A stretch of 64,000 bases of DNA from assembly GCF_019443425.1 (NCBI RefSeq), contig NZ_CP080382.1, forward strand, positions 1,612,001-1,676,000, in the 5' to 3' direction. The position numbers and the translations under genes were made by a program. The number at the start of each line of letters is the position of its first letter. Position 1 is the stretch's first letter. Under the pieces are notes generated by a model. The model was given only the letters and a program-made list of their open reading frames with translations, searched no databases and was not told the origin of the DNA. This document shows, piece by piece, positions 20,610 to 29,961 of this stretch. This stretch comes from Arthrobacter sp. PAMC25284. GTDB lineage: Bacteria; Actinomycetota; Actinomycetes; Actinomycetales; Micrococcaceae.

Positions 20610-21544
20610 GCGGCGCTGTGGTTGAACAGCTCCCGGCCTGGGGTGCCGTTGCCGCCCTAGCCATACTGCTGCTCGTGGCCCTGGCCGGTGCCGCTGCCGA
20701 CGGACTCCTGACCGCCCGGGCCGAGGGACGACGCGGCGGCGGCTTCGCCCCGGTCGCGGAAACGGCCCGGCTGCTCCGTCAACGGCCCCGCGGCACCATC
20801 GCGGCGGACACGCTGCTGCGGAAGATCGGCGTCGTGGGCCTGCCGGTGGCGGCGGCGCTGAAGGTCGCGGTGCTGCCGTTCGGGGCGTGGGTGGTCTCGG
20901 ACCTGGCCGTGGGGCTGGTCTGGTTTAACACCATGGACGTTATGGTCTGGGCGCTGGTGTGGCTGGCCGGCTGGGGTCCGAACAGCGCGTATTCGCTGGT
21001 GGGCGGGTACCGGTTCCTGGCCCTGGCCCTGGCGTATGAGCTGCCGCTGATGTTTGCACTCACGGCTCCGGCGGTCGCGGCGGGCAGCTTGCGGATGGCA
21101 GACATCGTGGCCGCCCAGGACGAATTGTGGTTTGTGGTCTGGATGCCTGTCGCGTTCCTGGTCTTTTGTGCCGCCGTGCTGGCGTTTTCCCTGCAGCGGC
21201 CGTTTACCGCTCCGCTCTCGCCCGACATCGCCGGCGGCGTGCTGGGCGAGCTCTCCGGGGTGGAGCGGCTCTTGCTGCTGGCCGGGCGGTACGCGCTGCT
21301 GGCCGCCGGTGCCGGATTCGGGGCGGCGTTGTTCCTGGGCGGCGGCGCCGGGCCGGTCCTGCCGGGCTGGGTCTGGTTCCTGGCCAAGACCCTGGCGCTC
21401 TTCTGGCTGCTCCTGGCCCTCCGGCGGCGCGTCCCGGCGCTCCGGCCGGAACAGCTCATGGCGCCGGCATGGATAATCGGCCTGCCGCTCATTCTCCTGC
21501 AGGTCGCGGTCGTCGCGGTTATCGCCGTCGTCGGGAAGGGCTGA
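20606..21544 (+). CDS. nuoH: NADH-quinone oxidoreductase subunit H-like
   Basis: A 312-aa membrane protein with about eight helices. Family features are ADGLLTARAEGRRGGGFAP, ETARLLRQRPRG near the quinone site, LALAYELPLMFALTAPAVAA (the conserved Glu in helix 5), SLQRPFTAPLSPDIAGGVLG, and a C-terminal RVPALRPEQLM block. NuoH holds the quinone entrance and links the Q-module to the pump. Start and upstream stop overlap as ATGA. The order A-(B/D)-H-J-K-L-M-N matches complex I apart from the missing genes. Confidence 0.88.
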   Translation: MSGAVVEQLPAWGAVAALAILLLVALAGAAADGLLTARAEGRRGGGFAPVAETARLLRQRPRGTIAADTLLRKIGVVGLPVAAALKVAVLPFGAWVVSDLAVGLVWFNTMDVMVWALVWLAGWGPNSAYSLVGGYRFLALALAYELPLMFALTAPAVAAGSLRMADIVAAQDELWFVVWMPVAFLVFCAAVLAFSLQRPFTAPLSPDIAGGVLGELSGVERLLLLAGRYALLAAGAGFGAALFLGGGAGPVLPGWVWFLAKTLALFWLLLALRRRVPALRPEQLMAPAWIIGLPLILLQVAVVAVIAVVGKG

Positions 21545-21547
21545 ACT

Positions 21548-22216
21548 ATGTTCGAGGCAATTCTTTTCATCGTCCTGACCCTGGTGGCCATAGCCGCCGG
21601 CGTCGCCGTCTTCCGCACCGACTCGATGGCCCGGGCTACTTACGCCCTCGCGGTGTCCTTCGTGGCCGTCGGGCTCATGCTGCTGCAGTTCCAGCTTGAG
21701 TACATCGGCATCATCACCGTCCTGATGATGGTGATGGAGATGGCGATCATGGCGATCTTCATGGTCATGTTCATGGGCATGAACCCGGCGCTCATGCCCA
21801 TGGACATGGTCCACAACAAAAAGGCTTCCGCCGGGATTGCCGCAGGAGTGTTCTTGCTGCTGACCGCCGGGATCCTGTTGGTGGACTGGCCGGCCCGGCG
21901 CGGCATCCCAGCCCCCGACCTCACCGCATCATTGGGCGAGGCCATTATGGGGTCAAAGATGCTGGTGATGCTCACCGTCAGCCCGGTGCTGTTCGCGACG
22001 CTGGTCTCCGCCCTGGTGCTCGCCAACCCCCGCGGCCGCTACGAGCCCTACCCGGTGGGGCCCACGCAACCGGATATGAACGACGACGGCGGCAGTCACC
22101 AGGACGGGGACAGCGAAGACCACAACGCCGGTCACGAGGGCCATGCGAACCACGACGCTGGCGGCGGGCAGACCCAGCATGGCGGCCATCACCAGCATCC
22201 GGGAGGTACCCGCTGA
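21548..22216 (+). CDS. nuoJ: NADH-quinone oxidoreductase subunit J-like with His-rich tail
   Basis: A 222-aa protein with five membrane helices in residues 1-165. MARATYALAVSFVAVGLMLL and the third-helix block IGIITVLMMVMEMAIMAIFM resemble NuoJ, which is part of the proton-path core. The last 50 residues are an added hydrophilic tail with many His and Asp (HQDGDSEDHNAGHEGHANH), not found in standard NuoJ. The start lies three bases after nuoH and the stop touches the nuoK start. Confidence 0.85.
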   Translation: MFEAILFIVLTLVAIAAGVAVFRTDSMARATYALAVSFVAVGLMLLQFQLEYIGIITVLMMVMEMAIMAIFMVMFMGMNPALMPMDMVHNKKASAGIAAGVFLLLTAGILLVDWPARRGIPAPDLTASLGEAIMGSKMLVMLTVSPVLFATLVSALVLANPRGRYEPYPVGPTQPDMNDDGGSHQDGDSEDHNAGHEGHANHDAGGGQTQHGGHHQHPGGTR

Positions 22217-22518
22217 TGACATTGGAAATGGTGTTGATCGCGGCTGCCGGCCTCTTCAGCGTGGGCCTCTATGGTGCGCTGTCGCAGCAGGTGGTGGTCA
22301 TGGTGATGATGGGCCTGGAACTGATGCTCAACGGCGTGATCCTCGCCGCGGCCGGATTCTGGTGGTTCCTCGCACCGGTGCCGGACGGCCAGGTGCTGCT
22401 GCTGGTGGTGATCGCTGCCATGACCGTGGAAATGGCGATGGGCTTCGCGGTGGCCACGCTGCTGCACCGCGCCCGGAATACGGACATGACCGAGATGGCC
22501 TCGGAGCTATCCGGATGA
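22216..22518 (+). CDS. nuoK: NADH-quinone oxidoreductase subunit K-like
   Basis: A 100-aa protein with three helices. VVVMVMMGLELMLNGVILAA carries the NuoK acid of helix 2 (GLELMLN), and IAAMTVEMAMGFAVATLLH the second conserved Glu of helix 3. The size is exactly that of NuoK. Its start overlaps the nuoJ stop by one base and its stop overlaps nuoL by four. Confidence 0.9.
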   Translation: MTLEMVLIAAAGLFSVGLYGALSQQVVVMVMMGLELMLNGVILAAAGFWWFLAPVPDGQVLLLVVIAAMTVEMAMGFAVATLLHRARNTDMTEMASELSG

Positions 22519-24542
22519 GCGCGCTGCTGCTGTCACTGATTGTGCTTCCGGCAGTGGCAGGGACCGGCCTGGCCGTGACCGGACGCCGGGCAGACCGAGC
22601 GGCGCCAGCCGTCGCCGTCGTCGTCGGCGTGCTGGTGCTCGCGCTGGCGGGTCTGGCTGCGGCCGCGAGCGCCGCAGCACCCGAACCGTCGTTTTCGGTG
22701 CCGTTCATGGCCGGGTCCGCGTTCGGGGTTGGTGTCGATGCGTTGAGCGCGGTGCTGCTCCCGGCGGTTGCCGGCGTCACCTTGCTGGTCCTGCTCTTCG
22801 CGGGAGCCGCCGGAACCACGAATCCGGCCAGGTTCCACGGCCTGATGCTGATTTTCACCGCGGCCGTGCTGATCACCCTGACCGCCACGACTCTGCCCAC
22901 CTTGTTGTTCGCTTGGGAGATCATGGGCGCGGCCTCGTACGCGCTGATCGGCTTCCACTGGTCGGAACAGCACCGGATGTCCTCCGGGCTGACGGCGTTT
23001 ATTACCACCCGCACGGCGGACCTCGGCCTGTACCTCGCCGCCGGGGCCGCAATGGCCGGCGCCGCGACCGGAGCAGGCACCGCCGGATCAGGCCCCGCCG
23101 GAGCAGGCCCCGCCGGAGCAGGCCCCGTCGGAGCAGGCACCGCCGACGGAACCGAGTCCATGGTCCTGGCCGGCCTCGCCGGACTGCCCGAACCCTGGCG
23201 GGACATCGCCGCCGCCGGACTCCTGGCCGCCGGGCTGGGCAAGGCCGCGCAGCTGCCGTTCAGCTTCTGGCTCTCCCGGGCCATGGACGGCCCCAGCGCC
23301 GTCAGCGCCCTGCTGCACTCGGCGGCCATGGTGGCGATGGGCGGCTACCTGCTGCTGAGGGTCGAGCCGCTGCTGGCCGCGACCGGATGGGCGGCAAACG
23401 CCGCGGCCTGGGCCGGCGCCGCCACCGCCGTGGTGCTCGGCGTGGTGGCACTGGCCCAGACGGACCTGAAACAACTCCTGGCCGCTTCCACCGCGGCGCA
23501 GCTGGGCTACGTCGTGATGGCCGCCGGCGTCGGAAATGCTGCCGGAGGCGCGGCGCACCTGATGGCCCACGCCGCCACCAAAAGCGGGCTGTTTCTCGCC
23601 GCCGGGGCGTGGCTCGCCGCGCTCGGGACCAAGAAGCTCGCCGGGCTGCGCGGGGCAGGTCGCCGCTGGCCGGTCCTCGGCGCCGGGTTCACGGTCGGCG
23701 CGCTGAGCCTCGCCGGGATCGCCCCGCTGTCCCTGTGGGCCACCAAGGACAACATCCTCACCGCCGCCCTCGAGCATTCGGTGCCGTTATATATGGCGGG
23801 CCTGGCCGGCGCAGTTCTCGCCGCCGCCTACGCAGCGAAGGCCGCCGCCCTCATCTGGAAGCCGGCGCTGCCGGAATCCTCCGCCCTGTACGACGCCGAG
23901 GAGCATGGCAGCCGCCGGATCACCTCCGGGCAGACTGTCCCGGTGCTGGTCCTGGCCGCGGGCGCGGCCCTCGCCGGGCTGCTGGTGTTCGGCCCCGGCG
24001 GCGCCCTGCTGCGGAAGTCGCTCGGGAGCGGGGACAGCGCCGTGGAGTCCGGTCCGCTGGAACTGGCCGTCTCCGCCGTACTGGCCCTCGCCGTCGTTGG
24101 CCTGATCTGGCGCTTCCCAACCCGGCTCCCCGCACTGGGTACCGCGACAGGTTGGCTGGGCATGGAACACGCGGCGCACGCCGTCCTCGTCCGCCCGGTC
24201 CTGGCCGCGGCGCAACATCTGGCCCGTTTCGATGACGCCGTGCTGGACCGTGGCGTCGAGCGGGCCGCCGCCTTCGCGCTGCGGGCCTCCGGCGGCGCGG
24301 CAGCGGCGGACGCCGTCCTGGACCGGGGCGTGGACGCGAGCGCCGCGGCAACGTCACGGTTGGCGGGCGGGTCGGCAATCGTTGACGCCACCATCGACGA
24401 CGGCGTCGAGACCCTCGCCCTGGCGGTCCGGCACGCCGGCTCCGCCGCCCCGCGTCCGCAGACCGGTCAGGTCCATCATTACTACGTCCAAGCGGCCCTG
24501 GTCCTGGTGGCCGCCGCCGTCCTACTGATCCTCGTGAGGTGA
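22515..24542 (+). CDS. nuoL: NADH-quinone oxidoreductase subunit L-like antiporter subunit
   Basis: A 675-aa antiporter-like subunit with about 16 helices. Clear blocks: LLFAWEIMGAASYALIGFHW (helix-5 Glu region), TRTADLGLYLAA, AAGLGKAAQLPFSFWLSRAM with MDGPSAVSALLHSAAMV (conserved Lys and His), and AQTDLKQLLAASTAAQLGYV. Residues about 182-212 form a Gly/Ala/Pro repeat not seen in standard NuoL. The C-terminal part ends with a lateral-helix-like region and a last membrane segment. I use the ATG at 22515, overlapping nuoK. Confidence 0.9.
   Translation: MSALLLSLIVLPAVAGTGLAVTGRRADRAAPAVAVVVGVLVLALAGLAAAASAAAPEPSFSVPFMAGSAFGVGVDALSAVLLPAVAGVTLLVLLFAGAAGTTNPARFHGLMLIFTAAVLITLTATTLPTLLFAWEIMGAASYALIGFHWSEQHRMSSGLTAFITTRTADLGLYLAAGAAMAGAATGAGTAGSGPAGAGPAGAGPVGAGTADGTESMVLAGLAGLPEPWRDIAAAGLLAAGLGKAAQLPFSFWLSRAMDGPSAVSALLHSAAMVAMGGYLLLRVEPLLAATGWAANAAAWAGAATAVVLGVVALAQTDLKQLLAASTAAQLGYVVMAAGVGNAAGGAAHLMAHAATKSGLFLAAGAWLAALGTKKLAGLRGAGRRWPVLGAGFTVGALSLAGIAPLSLWATKDNILTAALEHSVPLYMAGLAGAVLAAAYAAKAAALIWKPALPESSALYDAEEHGSRRITSGQTVPVLVLAAGAALAGLLVFGPGGALLRKSLGSGDSAVESGPLELAVSAVLALAVVGLIWRFPTRLPALGTATGWLGMEHAAHAVLVRPVLAAAQHLARFDDAVLDRGVERAAAFALRASGGAAAADAVLDRGVDASAAATSRLAGGSAIVDATIDDGVETLALAVRHAGSAAPRPQTGQVHHYYVQAALVLVAAAVLLILVR
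23061..23150 (+). repeat. 15-bp tandem repeats inside nuoL
   Basis: About five copies of a 15-base unit GCCCCGCCGGAGCAG, with changes, code for repeated GPAGA pentapeptides in a loop between membrane helices. They keep frame and probably vary in copy number. Confidence 0.75.
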
Positions 24543-24548
24543 GCCTGC

Positions 24549-26035
24549 TTGCTCAGTCTTGTCATCCTTCTCCCCCTGGCCGCGGCGGCGCTGATCCTGG
24601 CGCTGCCCCGCGCCGAACGAACCGCCCGCGTGGCCTTCGTGCTGGTGGCGGCCGTCGAAGTGGCGCTGACCGCGGTCCTCTGGGCCGGATACCGTGATCC
24701 GGGGCCCGGCGGGTTGGCCTATGAGGAGCAGCTGCGCTGGATCCCGAACGTGGGCAGCAGCTACCATGTGGGCGTCGATGGGCTGTCGCTGCCGCTGATC
24801 GTCCTGACGGCGGTGATCTTCCTGGCCTGCGCCATTTACGACTGGAATGCCGCGGACCGGCCGCGCTCCCGTGCGGCGCTGTTCCTGTTCCTGGAGGCCA
24901 CCAGTGTGGGGCTGTTCGCGGCCCAGGACCTGATCCTGTTTTTCCTGTTCTTCGACTTGTCCATTGTGGGGATGTACTTCATCATTGCCGGCTGGGGTCA
25001 CGGGGACCGGGGCCCCGCTCGGCGCTGAAATTCTTCCTCTACACGTTCCTTGGCTCGCTGGCCCTGCTGCTCGGGTTCATCGGGCTCTACCTCGGCGCCG
25101 AACCGCATACCTTCGACATTCCGGAGCTGCTGCGCGCCGATGCGCTGCGGAACAACCCGGCCGGGGTCTGGGTGCTCGGCGCCATCATTGTCGGGCTGGC
25201 CGTCAAGACCCCCACTGTTCCCTTCCACACCTGGCTGCCGCCCGCGCACACCGATGCCCCGGCCACCGGGTCCGCGGTCCTCGCCGGGGTGCTGCTGAAG
25301 ATGGGCACCTACGGCTTCGTCCGGATCGCGATGCCGCTGCTGCCGGATGCGTGGCGGGCCTTGGCACCGGTACTGATCACCGTCGGTGTGGTGTCCGTGC
25401 TGTACGGGGCGCTGGTGGCGCTGGCGCAGAGCGACCTGAAACGGATGATCGCTTACACCTCGGTCAACCACATGGGCTACATCGTCCTCGCGCTTGGCGC
25501 TGCGGGAGCCGCCGGCGGGAGCGCGACGGCAGCGCGGGAGACCGCGGTGACCGGGGCCGTGACGCAGATGGTCAGCCATGGCCTGATCACCGGCGCGCTA
25601 TTCCTGCTCGCCGGCGTCCTGCACAGCCGCGCCGGAACCTACAGCATGGGCGCGTTCGGCGGCCTGGCCGCGCCCGCCCCGCGGTTTGCGGCGTTCTTCG
25701 CGGTGGGCGCGTTTGCCTCCCTCGGGCTCCCGGGCTTCAGCGGGTTCATCGCCGAATTCCAGATCTTCGCCGGCAGCATCGGCACGGTCCCGCTGACGGC
25801 GCTCGCGTTGCCCGGCATCCTCATCACGGCGGCGCTGTTCCTGCGGGCCCTGCAGCGGGTGTTCACCGGACCCACCACGGGCAAGGCTGCCGGTTTCGCG
25901 GACCTGCGCCCGGCGGAGGCGTGGTCCGCGGGCGGGCTGCTGGTGCTCTCGGTACTGATCGGGCTGTTCCCCGTCCCATTGCTGGACGTCATCGCCCCGG
26001 CGTCGGCCGCGCTCGTCGGCGTGGCGGGAGGCTAG
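24549..26035 (+). pseudogene. nuoM: NADH-quinone oxidoreductase subunit M-like, frameshifted
   Basis: The N-terminal part (TTG start at 24549) reads SYHVGVDGLSLPLIVLTAVI and DLILFFLFFDLSIVGMYFII, the NuoM helix-5 region with its Glu replaced by Asp in this copy. The frame breaks at GGGGCCCC (25009-25016). The rest continues in another frame from SALKFFLYTFLGSLALLLGF through AVKTPTVPFHTWLPPAHTDA and QSDLKRMIAYTSVNHMGYIV to 26035. The two parts match NuoM end to end (about 495 codons), so a one-base loss or two-base gain explains it. A sequencing error in a G/C run is likely, because neighbours are intact. Confidence 0.85.
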
Positions 26036-26041
26036 CCTCCG

Positions 26042-27535
26042 GTGGAGTCGATGAACTCGGGCGCCGACGCGCTGGGCCTGCTTCCGGAACTGTTTTTGCT
26101 GGCCGGGGCCGTCATCGCGCTGCTGGCAGGCTCGTTCGTGGCGCGGGACCGGCAGTGGATCAGCCGGGGCATTGCGGTAGTGGCCCTGACGGCGAGCGCC
26201 GTCGCTGCCGCTCTCGCCTACGCCTCTGTTTCGTTCAGCGCAGCGCCGCCAGCCGGGTCCATGGCCGAGTCTATGGGCGGCTCCATGGCTGGGTCCCTGT
26301 CCGTCTATGACGGCAGCTATCTCCTCGACGGCGGCACCGCGGCCGGGCGGCTGATTGTGGTGGTGTCCGCGCTCCTGGTGATCTGCCTCGGGGTCGATGA
26401 GCTCCGCGGGACCGCCAGGGAAAGCGAAACGTACGCGCTGATCCTCCTGGCTTCCCTCGGCGCGGTGGTGCTGTCCGGCGCGGCAGATCTGTTGGTGCTG
26501 GCGGTGGGCTTCCTGCTCGCCAGCATCCCGCTGTACGCCCTGATCGGGATCGGCGGTACCAAGGCCGGAGCCGAAGCCGCGTTAAAGACCTACCTGTTGG
26601 GCGCCCTGTTCGGGATCCTGCTGCTGCTCGGCGTAACGGTGCTGTATGCGGTCGCCGGGACGACGTCGTACGCCGGGCTCCGCGGCGGGCTCGCCACAGC
26701 CGCGCCCGCCGTCGTCGGGGTCGGGCTGGTGGGTGTACTGGCCGGGTTGATGTTCAAGGCCGGCGCCGTCCCGGGTCATTTCTGGGTCCCCGACGCCGCC
26801 GAGGGCGCGGGCACCGCGGCGGCGGCGTTCGCCACGACGGTGCCGAAGATCGGTGGTTTCCTGGCCGCCTACCGGCTGCTGGAGATCATGCCGGGCACAG
26901 TGCGCTGGCCGCTGCTGATCGCCCTGCTGTCCGTGCTCACCATGACGCTGGGAAACCTGGCCGCGTACACGCAGACCAACCCGCGCCGGCTGCTGGGCTG
27001 GTCCACTGTCAGCCAGGCCGGGTACCTGCTGATGCCGGTCGCGGTGGCCGGGTCGGTGCCGCTGGCCCTGCCTTCGCTTGTGGTGTTCCTTGCCGGGTAC
27101 GCGGTCAGCAACCTCGCGGCGTTTGCCGTGATCGGGGCGTATCCGGACCGGCGCGAACTCCGCGCGTATGAGGGCCTGGCGGCAGCGCGCCCGCGGCACG
27201 CCGTGGCCCTGGCGGTGGCGCTGCTCAGCCTGGTGGGCACCCCGCCCACCGCGGTTTTCCTCGGGAAACTGACCGTGTTTACGGCGGCGTGGGACGGCGA
27301 CTTCTGGTGGCTCACGGTCGCGGCCGCGGTCAATACCGTGATCAGCCTGTTCTACTACCTGCGCTGGCTCGCCCCGGCCTTCCGGGCCGCGTCACCGGAC
27401 TCCCCTGGCGCCGGCGACTTCACGCCGCAGCCGTGGGCCGGCCGGACCGCCGTCGCTGGGGCGGTCCTGATCCTGGTTGTGGGGATTGGCGCGGGTCTCG
27501 CCTGGGCTGCGGTCGCTGTGCCGCTGCCCGGATAG
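26042..27535 (+). CDS. nuoN: NADH-quinone oxidoreductase subunit N-like
   Basis: A 497-aa third antiporter-like subunit with about 14 helices. LVLAVGFLLASIPLYALIGI, AEAALKTYLLGALFGILLLL, LMFKAGAVPGHFWVPDAAEG and TQTNPRRLLGWSTVSQAGYL match the NuoN blocks with the conserved Lys and His. The GTG at 26042 starts six bases after nuoM; an ATG at 26051 is equally possible. It ends the operon. Together with L and M it would give three pump modules. Confidence 0.88.
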   Translation: MESMNSGADALGLLPELFLLAGAVIALLAGSFVARDRQWISRGIAVVALTASAVAAALAYASVSFSAAPPAGSMAESMGGSMAGSLSVYDGSYLLDGGTAAGRLIVVVSALLVICLGVDELRGTARESETYALILLASLGAVVLSGAADLLVLAVGFLLASIPLYALIGIGGTKAGAEAALKTYLLGALFGILLLLGVTVLYAVAGTTSYAGLRGGLATAAPAVVGVGLVGVLAGLMFKAGAVPGHFWVPDAAEGAGTAAAAFATTVPKIGGFLAAYRLLEIMPGTVRWPLLIALLSVLTMTLGNLAAYTQTNPRRLLGWSTVSQAGYLLMPVAVAGSVPLALPSLVVFLAGYAVSNLAAFAVIGAYPDRRELRAYEGLAAARPRHAVALAVALLSLVGTPPTAVFLGKLTVFTAAWDGDFWWLTVAAAVNTVISLFYYLRWLAPAFRAASPDSPGAGDFTPQPWAGRTAVAGAVLILVVGIGAGLAWAAVAVPLPG

Positions 27536-27640
27536 ACCGGACGCTACCCCGATGGCCCGGATGGCCCGTGCGTAGGGAAACTAACGTGACGGGGTCCGTC
27601 GGATTGTGCACCCGCCCGCAGTGAGCAGGCAGCCGGCTCC

Positions 27641-28273
27641 TTAGGGGTGTTCGGTCCAGCAGGCCAGGATGGTGGTGGAGATTTGGTACGCGAATGCCGT
27701 GGGCGTGACGTGGTTCGGTCCGACAGCGCCGGGCAGGTCCGAGGCGTCCACGGACAGGGTCATGTTGTCTTTGAGGAAAACGACCGACCCGCCGGTGGTT
27801 TCGTACGCGGGGAATCCGAGGTTGGCGAGGCCCTTGATGGGCGCCGCGTCCCCGGCCTTGCTTTGCAGCGAATCAAAGTATTGGCGCGCCGATGCCGGGT
27901 CGGCGGATTCCTTCACGGAGAGCACGAAGTTTCCTTCGGCCAGATGGTAGGTACAGGTGAAGAGTTTGTCGGCCCAGCTGCTCACACTGTGCGGGGCGGT
28001 GCTGAGGGCCAGGCTGATGGAGATTTTGTCCTGCGTCTCCGTCCCGCACACCATGAGGGCTGCTTCGGACGGGCCCTCCCCCTCGGATGTGGCCGGGGCA
28101 GCGGAGCCGGCATCATGATGCTCCCCTGGATGCCCCGCCGCGTGGGACTCCGACGCCGACGCTGACTCCGACGCCGTCCCGGAGCCCGGTTCGGCCGCTC
28201 CGGCCGCTGCGCATCCGGACAGCAGCAGCGACGCCACGGCCAGTGATCCCAGCCAGGAATTCCGGTATTTCAT
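27641..28273 (-). CDS. hypothetical exported lipoprotein
   Basis: A 210-aa protein with a lipoprotein signal (WLGSLAVASLLLSGCAAAG) followed by a Ser/Ala/His-rich linker. The outer domain has a Cys pair (MVCGTETQ and FTCTYHLAEG) and a third near the end (ILACWTEHP). No family is recognised with certainty. I start at 28273 (MKYRN), where GGGAAG lies upstream; ATG at 28283-28285 is an alternative and the longer frame is not supported. It lies after the class F sortase gene on the same strand. Confidence 0.7.
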   Translation of the reverse strand: MKYRNSWLGSLAVASLLLSGCAAAGAAEPGSGTASESASASESHAAGHPGEHHDAGSAAPATSEGEGPSEAALMVCGTETQDKISISLALSTAPHSVSSWADKLFTCTYHLAEGNFVLSVKESADPASARQYFDSLQSKAGDAAPIKGLANLGFPAYETTGGSVVFLKDNMTLSVDASDLPGAVGPNHVTPTAFAYQISTTILACWTEHP

Positions 28274-28362
28274 GTCGCTTCCCATCGTCGTGGATTGTCG
28301 CGTGAATTGTCGCCCGCGGTTTGTCCTCGGCGGCCCACACACTGGCTGCCGGGGCAACACCG

Positions 28363-29041
28363 TCAGGTTTGTAGCGTGGCGTAGATGACGTAGTTGTCGT
28401 TGAACAGTCCAGTGGCCGGATCGTATCCGTCGCACGTGATCAGCCGCAGTTCGGCCGCCGAGGTATTCCCGTAGACCTCCAGGGTCGGGAACGTGTTCTT
28501 GCTGTACGCGGCGGCGCGGTCAACGGTGAACGTTGCGGTGGAACCGTCGGCCCGCTGGATGGTCAGGGGTGTTCCGGCGGTGAGGCTGCGGAGGTTCGCG
28601 AACACTCCGGGGCCTCCGCCGACGGCGTTGACGTGGCCCAGCAGGACGGCCGGTCCGCGTTCGCCCGGGGTGGGCGATCCGTCATACCAACTGGCCGGCG
28701 CTCCGGGACCGTCCGGTGGTACCTCCAGTGATCTGTTGTCCCGCAGGCCCCAGGCTGAGCAGTTCCGTCTGGACGCCGATCGCCGGGATCGCCAGCGAGA
28801 CCGGATCTGACTCCGGCAGCACCGCGGGGAGCTGTTCATCGGCTTTGGCCGGTGACGTGCCGGCTGCCGTCGCGGAGGGGGCAGCCGCGCCGGGGCTTTG
28901 GGAGGGCGGCGAAGCGGACTGCGCGCCGGAGCCGCCGTCGGAAGTTTCCGTATTGCCTGCTGAGCAACCGGCAAGGAGCAAAAGACCGACCGCCGCGGAA
29001 GCCAGGAGGCTCCCGCGGCGGCCGACATTCGGGTTCGTCAT
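28363..29041 (-). pseudogene. class F sortase, single frameshift
   Basis: The first part (from 29041) has a lipoprotein-like signal (LLLLAGCSAG), a Ser/Ala linker and the sortase beginning VSLAIPAIGVQTELLSLG. The frame breaks at GGGGCC (28746-28751). The other frame carries the rest: LEVPPDGPGAPASWYDGSPT, the catalytic His in AVLLGHVNAV, the catalytic Cys in ELRLITCDGYD, ending NDNYVIYATLQT. Removing one base yields LGLRDNRSLEVPP, as the family requires. Class F sortases join or trim LPxTG-like surface proteins. The neighbouring CHRD protein with a C-terminal membrane helix is a candidate substrate. Confidence 0.82.
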
Positions 29042-29064
29042 AATGACAGTCCGGGCAGCTGTGC

Positions 29065-29838
29065 TTAGGCTGCTGAACCGGCGTTGCGGCGGCGAACGAC
29101 GTAGGCTCCGCCGGCCACTGCTGCGAGCACAAGGCCGCCGCCGAGCGCCAGGGTTCCGGCATCCATTCCGGTGGTGCTCTGCGCGACACCGGTGTCAGCG
29201 CCGCCCACCGGCATGGACATCTGGCCGACGGTCAGGGTCCCACACAGAGCCGGCGAGGTGGCTGCCAGCGGCAGCGTGGGAGCCAGGTCGCTCTTGGCAG
29301 CCTGGCCGGCAGCGCTCAGGGTCGCGGGGTCCAGCCCATGGACCACCACTACGGCGGTTCCGGCTTCCAGGGCAGCCTTGGTTTCGGCGTTGAGATCGAA
29401 GGTGCGGTCAATCGTGTAGCTGGCGCCCTGACCGGCGACCTTCAGATCCAGCCCGGCAGCCGCGCTGGTATCTCCGCTGGTGGAGAGCGTGGTGACGATG
29501 CCGCCGTAGAACGGTGCGCCCTCGGTGGTGCTGATGACTTTGTCGCCGTCCTTATCGGCGGTCGGGGACGGGCACTCGCCCTTGGCCCCGCCGTGGATGT
29601 GCTGAACGTGCGGGTAGGGCGCGTCCATGAACGTCGGGGCAAGACCGGAGACCTTCAGCACGGCATGGGCCTGGTTGCCGGTGACGTCGACGGTGACGGT
29701 GCCGGAAGCGGAGCTGCCGTTGATCTGGCCCAGCGTGGACTGGTAGGACTCGTCCGCGGCCATGGCCGGGGCCCCGGACAGGGCAAGGGCACCCAAAGCG
29801 AGGGTCGGCACGGCCAGGAATCGAAGTGTCTTATTCAT
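29065..29838 (-). CDS. CHRD domain surface protein with C-terminal anchor
   Basis: A 257-aa exported protein: signal peptide ending APAMAADE, then a CHRD domain whose HVQHIHGGAKGECPSPTADK block and DKDGDKVISTTEG (Ca-like loop) are plain. A second beta segment follows (TAVVVVHGLDPATL). The tail has MPVGGADTG, a spacer, a membrane helix (TLALGGGLVLAAVAGGAYVV) and RRRN, the layout of a sorting signal although without a strict LPxTG. It is immediately downstream-coded next to the class F sortase on the same strand (24 bases apart), suggesting an enzyme-substrate pair. Confidence 0.82.
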   Translation of the reverse strand: MNKTLRFLAVPTLALGALALSGAPAMAADESYQSTLGQINGSSASGTVTVDVTGNQAHAVLKVSGLAPTFMDAPYPHVQHIHGGAKGECPSPTADKDGDKVISTTEGAPFYGGIVTTLSTSGDTSAAAGLDLKVAGQGASYTIDRTFDLNAETKAALEAGTAVVVVHGLDPATLSAAGQAAKSDLAPTLPLAATSPALCGTLTVGQMSMPVGGADTGVAQSTTGMDAGTLALGGGLVLAAVAGGAYVVRRRNAGSAA

Positions 29839-29961
29839 CGGACAGTCTCCTAATGCGAGAAGTGGGGGTGTATCAGGTTGATGACAGTGGTAATTCGGCG
29901 TCGATCTCGGTTTGGATTGGTTCGGATGTGAGGAAAATTACATAGACACGCCGGCGGCGGC

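Noticed and set aside
20657-21814. 385-aa minus-strand frame opposite nuoH/nuoJ
   Set aside because: His/Arg/Gln-rich translation typical of antisense in GC-rich DNA; the plus strand carries complete NuoH and NuoJ signatures.
22913-24235. 440-aa Arg-rich plus-strand frame in nuoL
   Set aside because: Shadow of nuoL in another frame; more than a quarter Arg and no domain.
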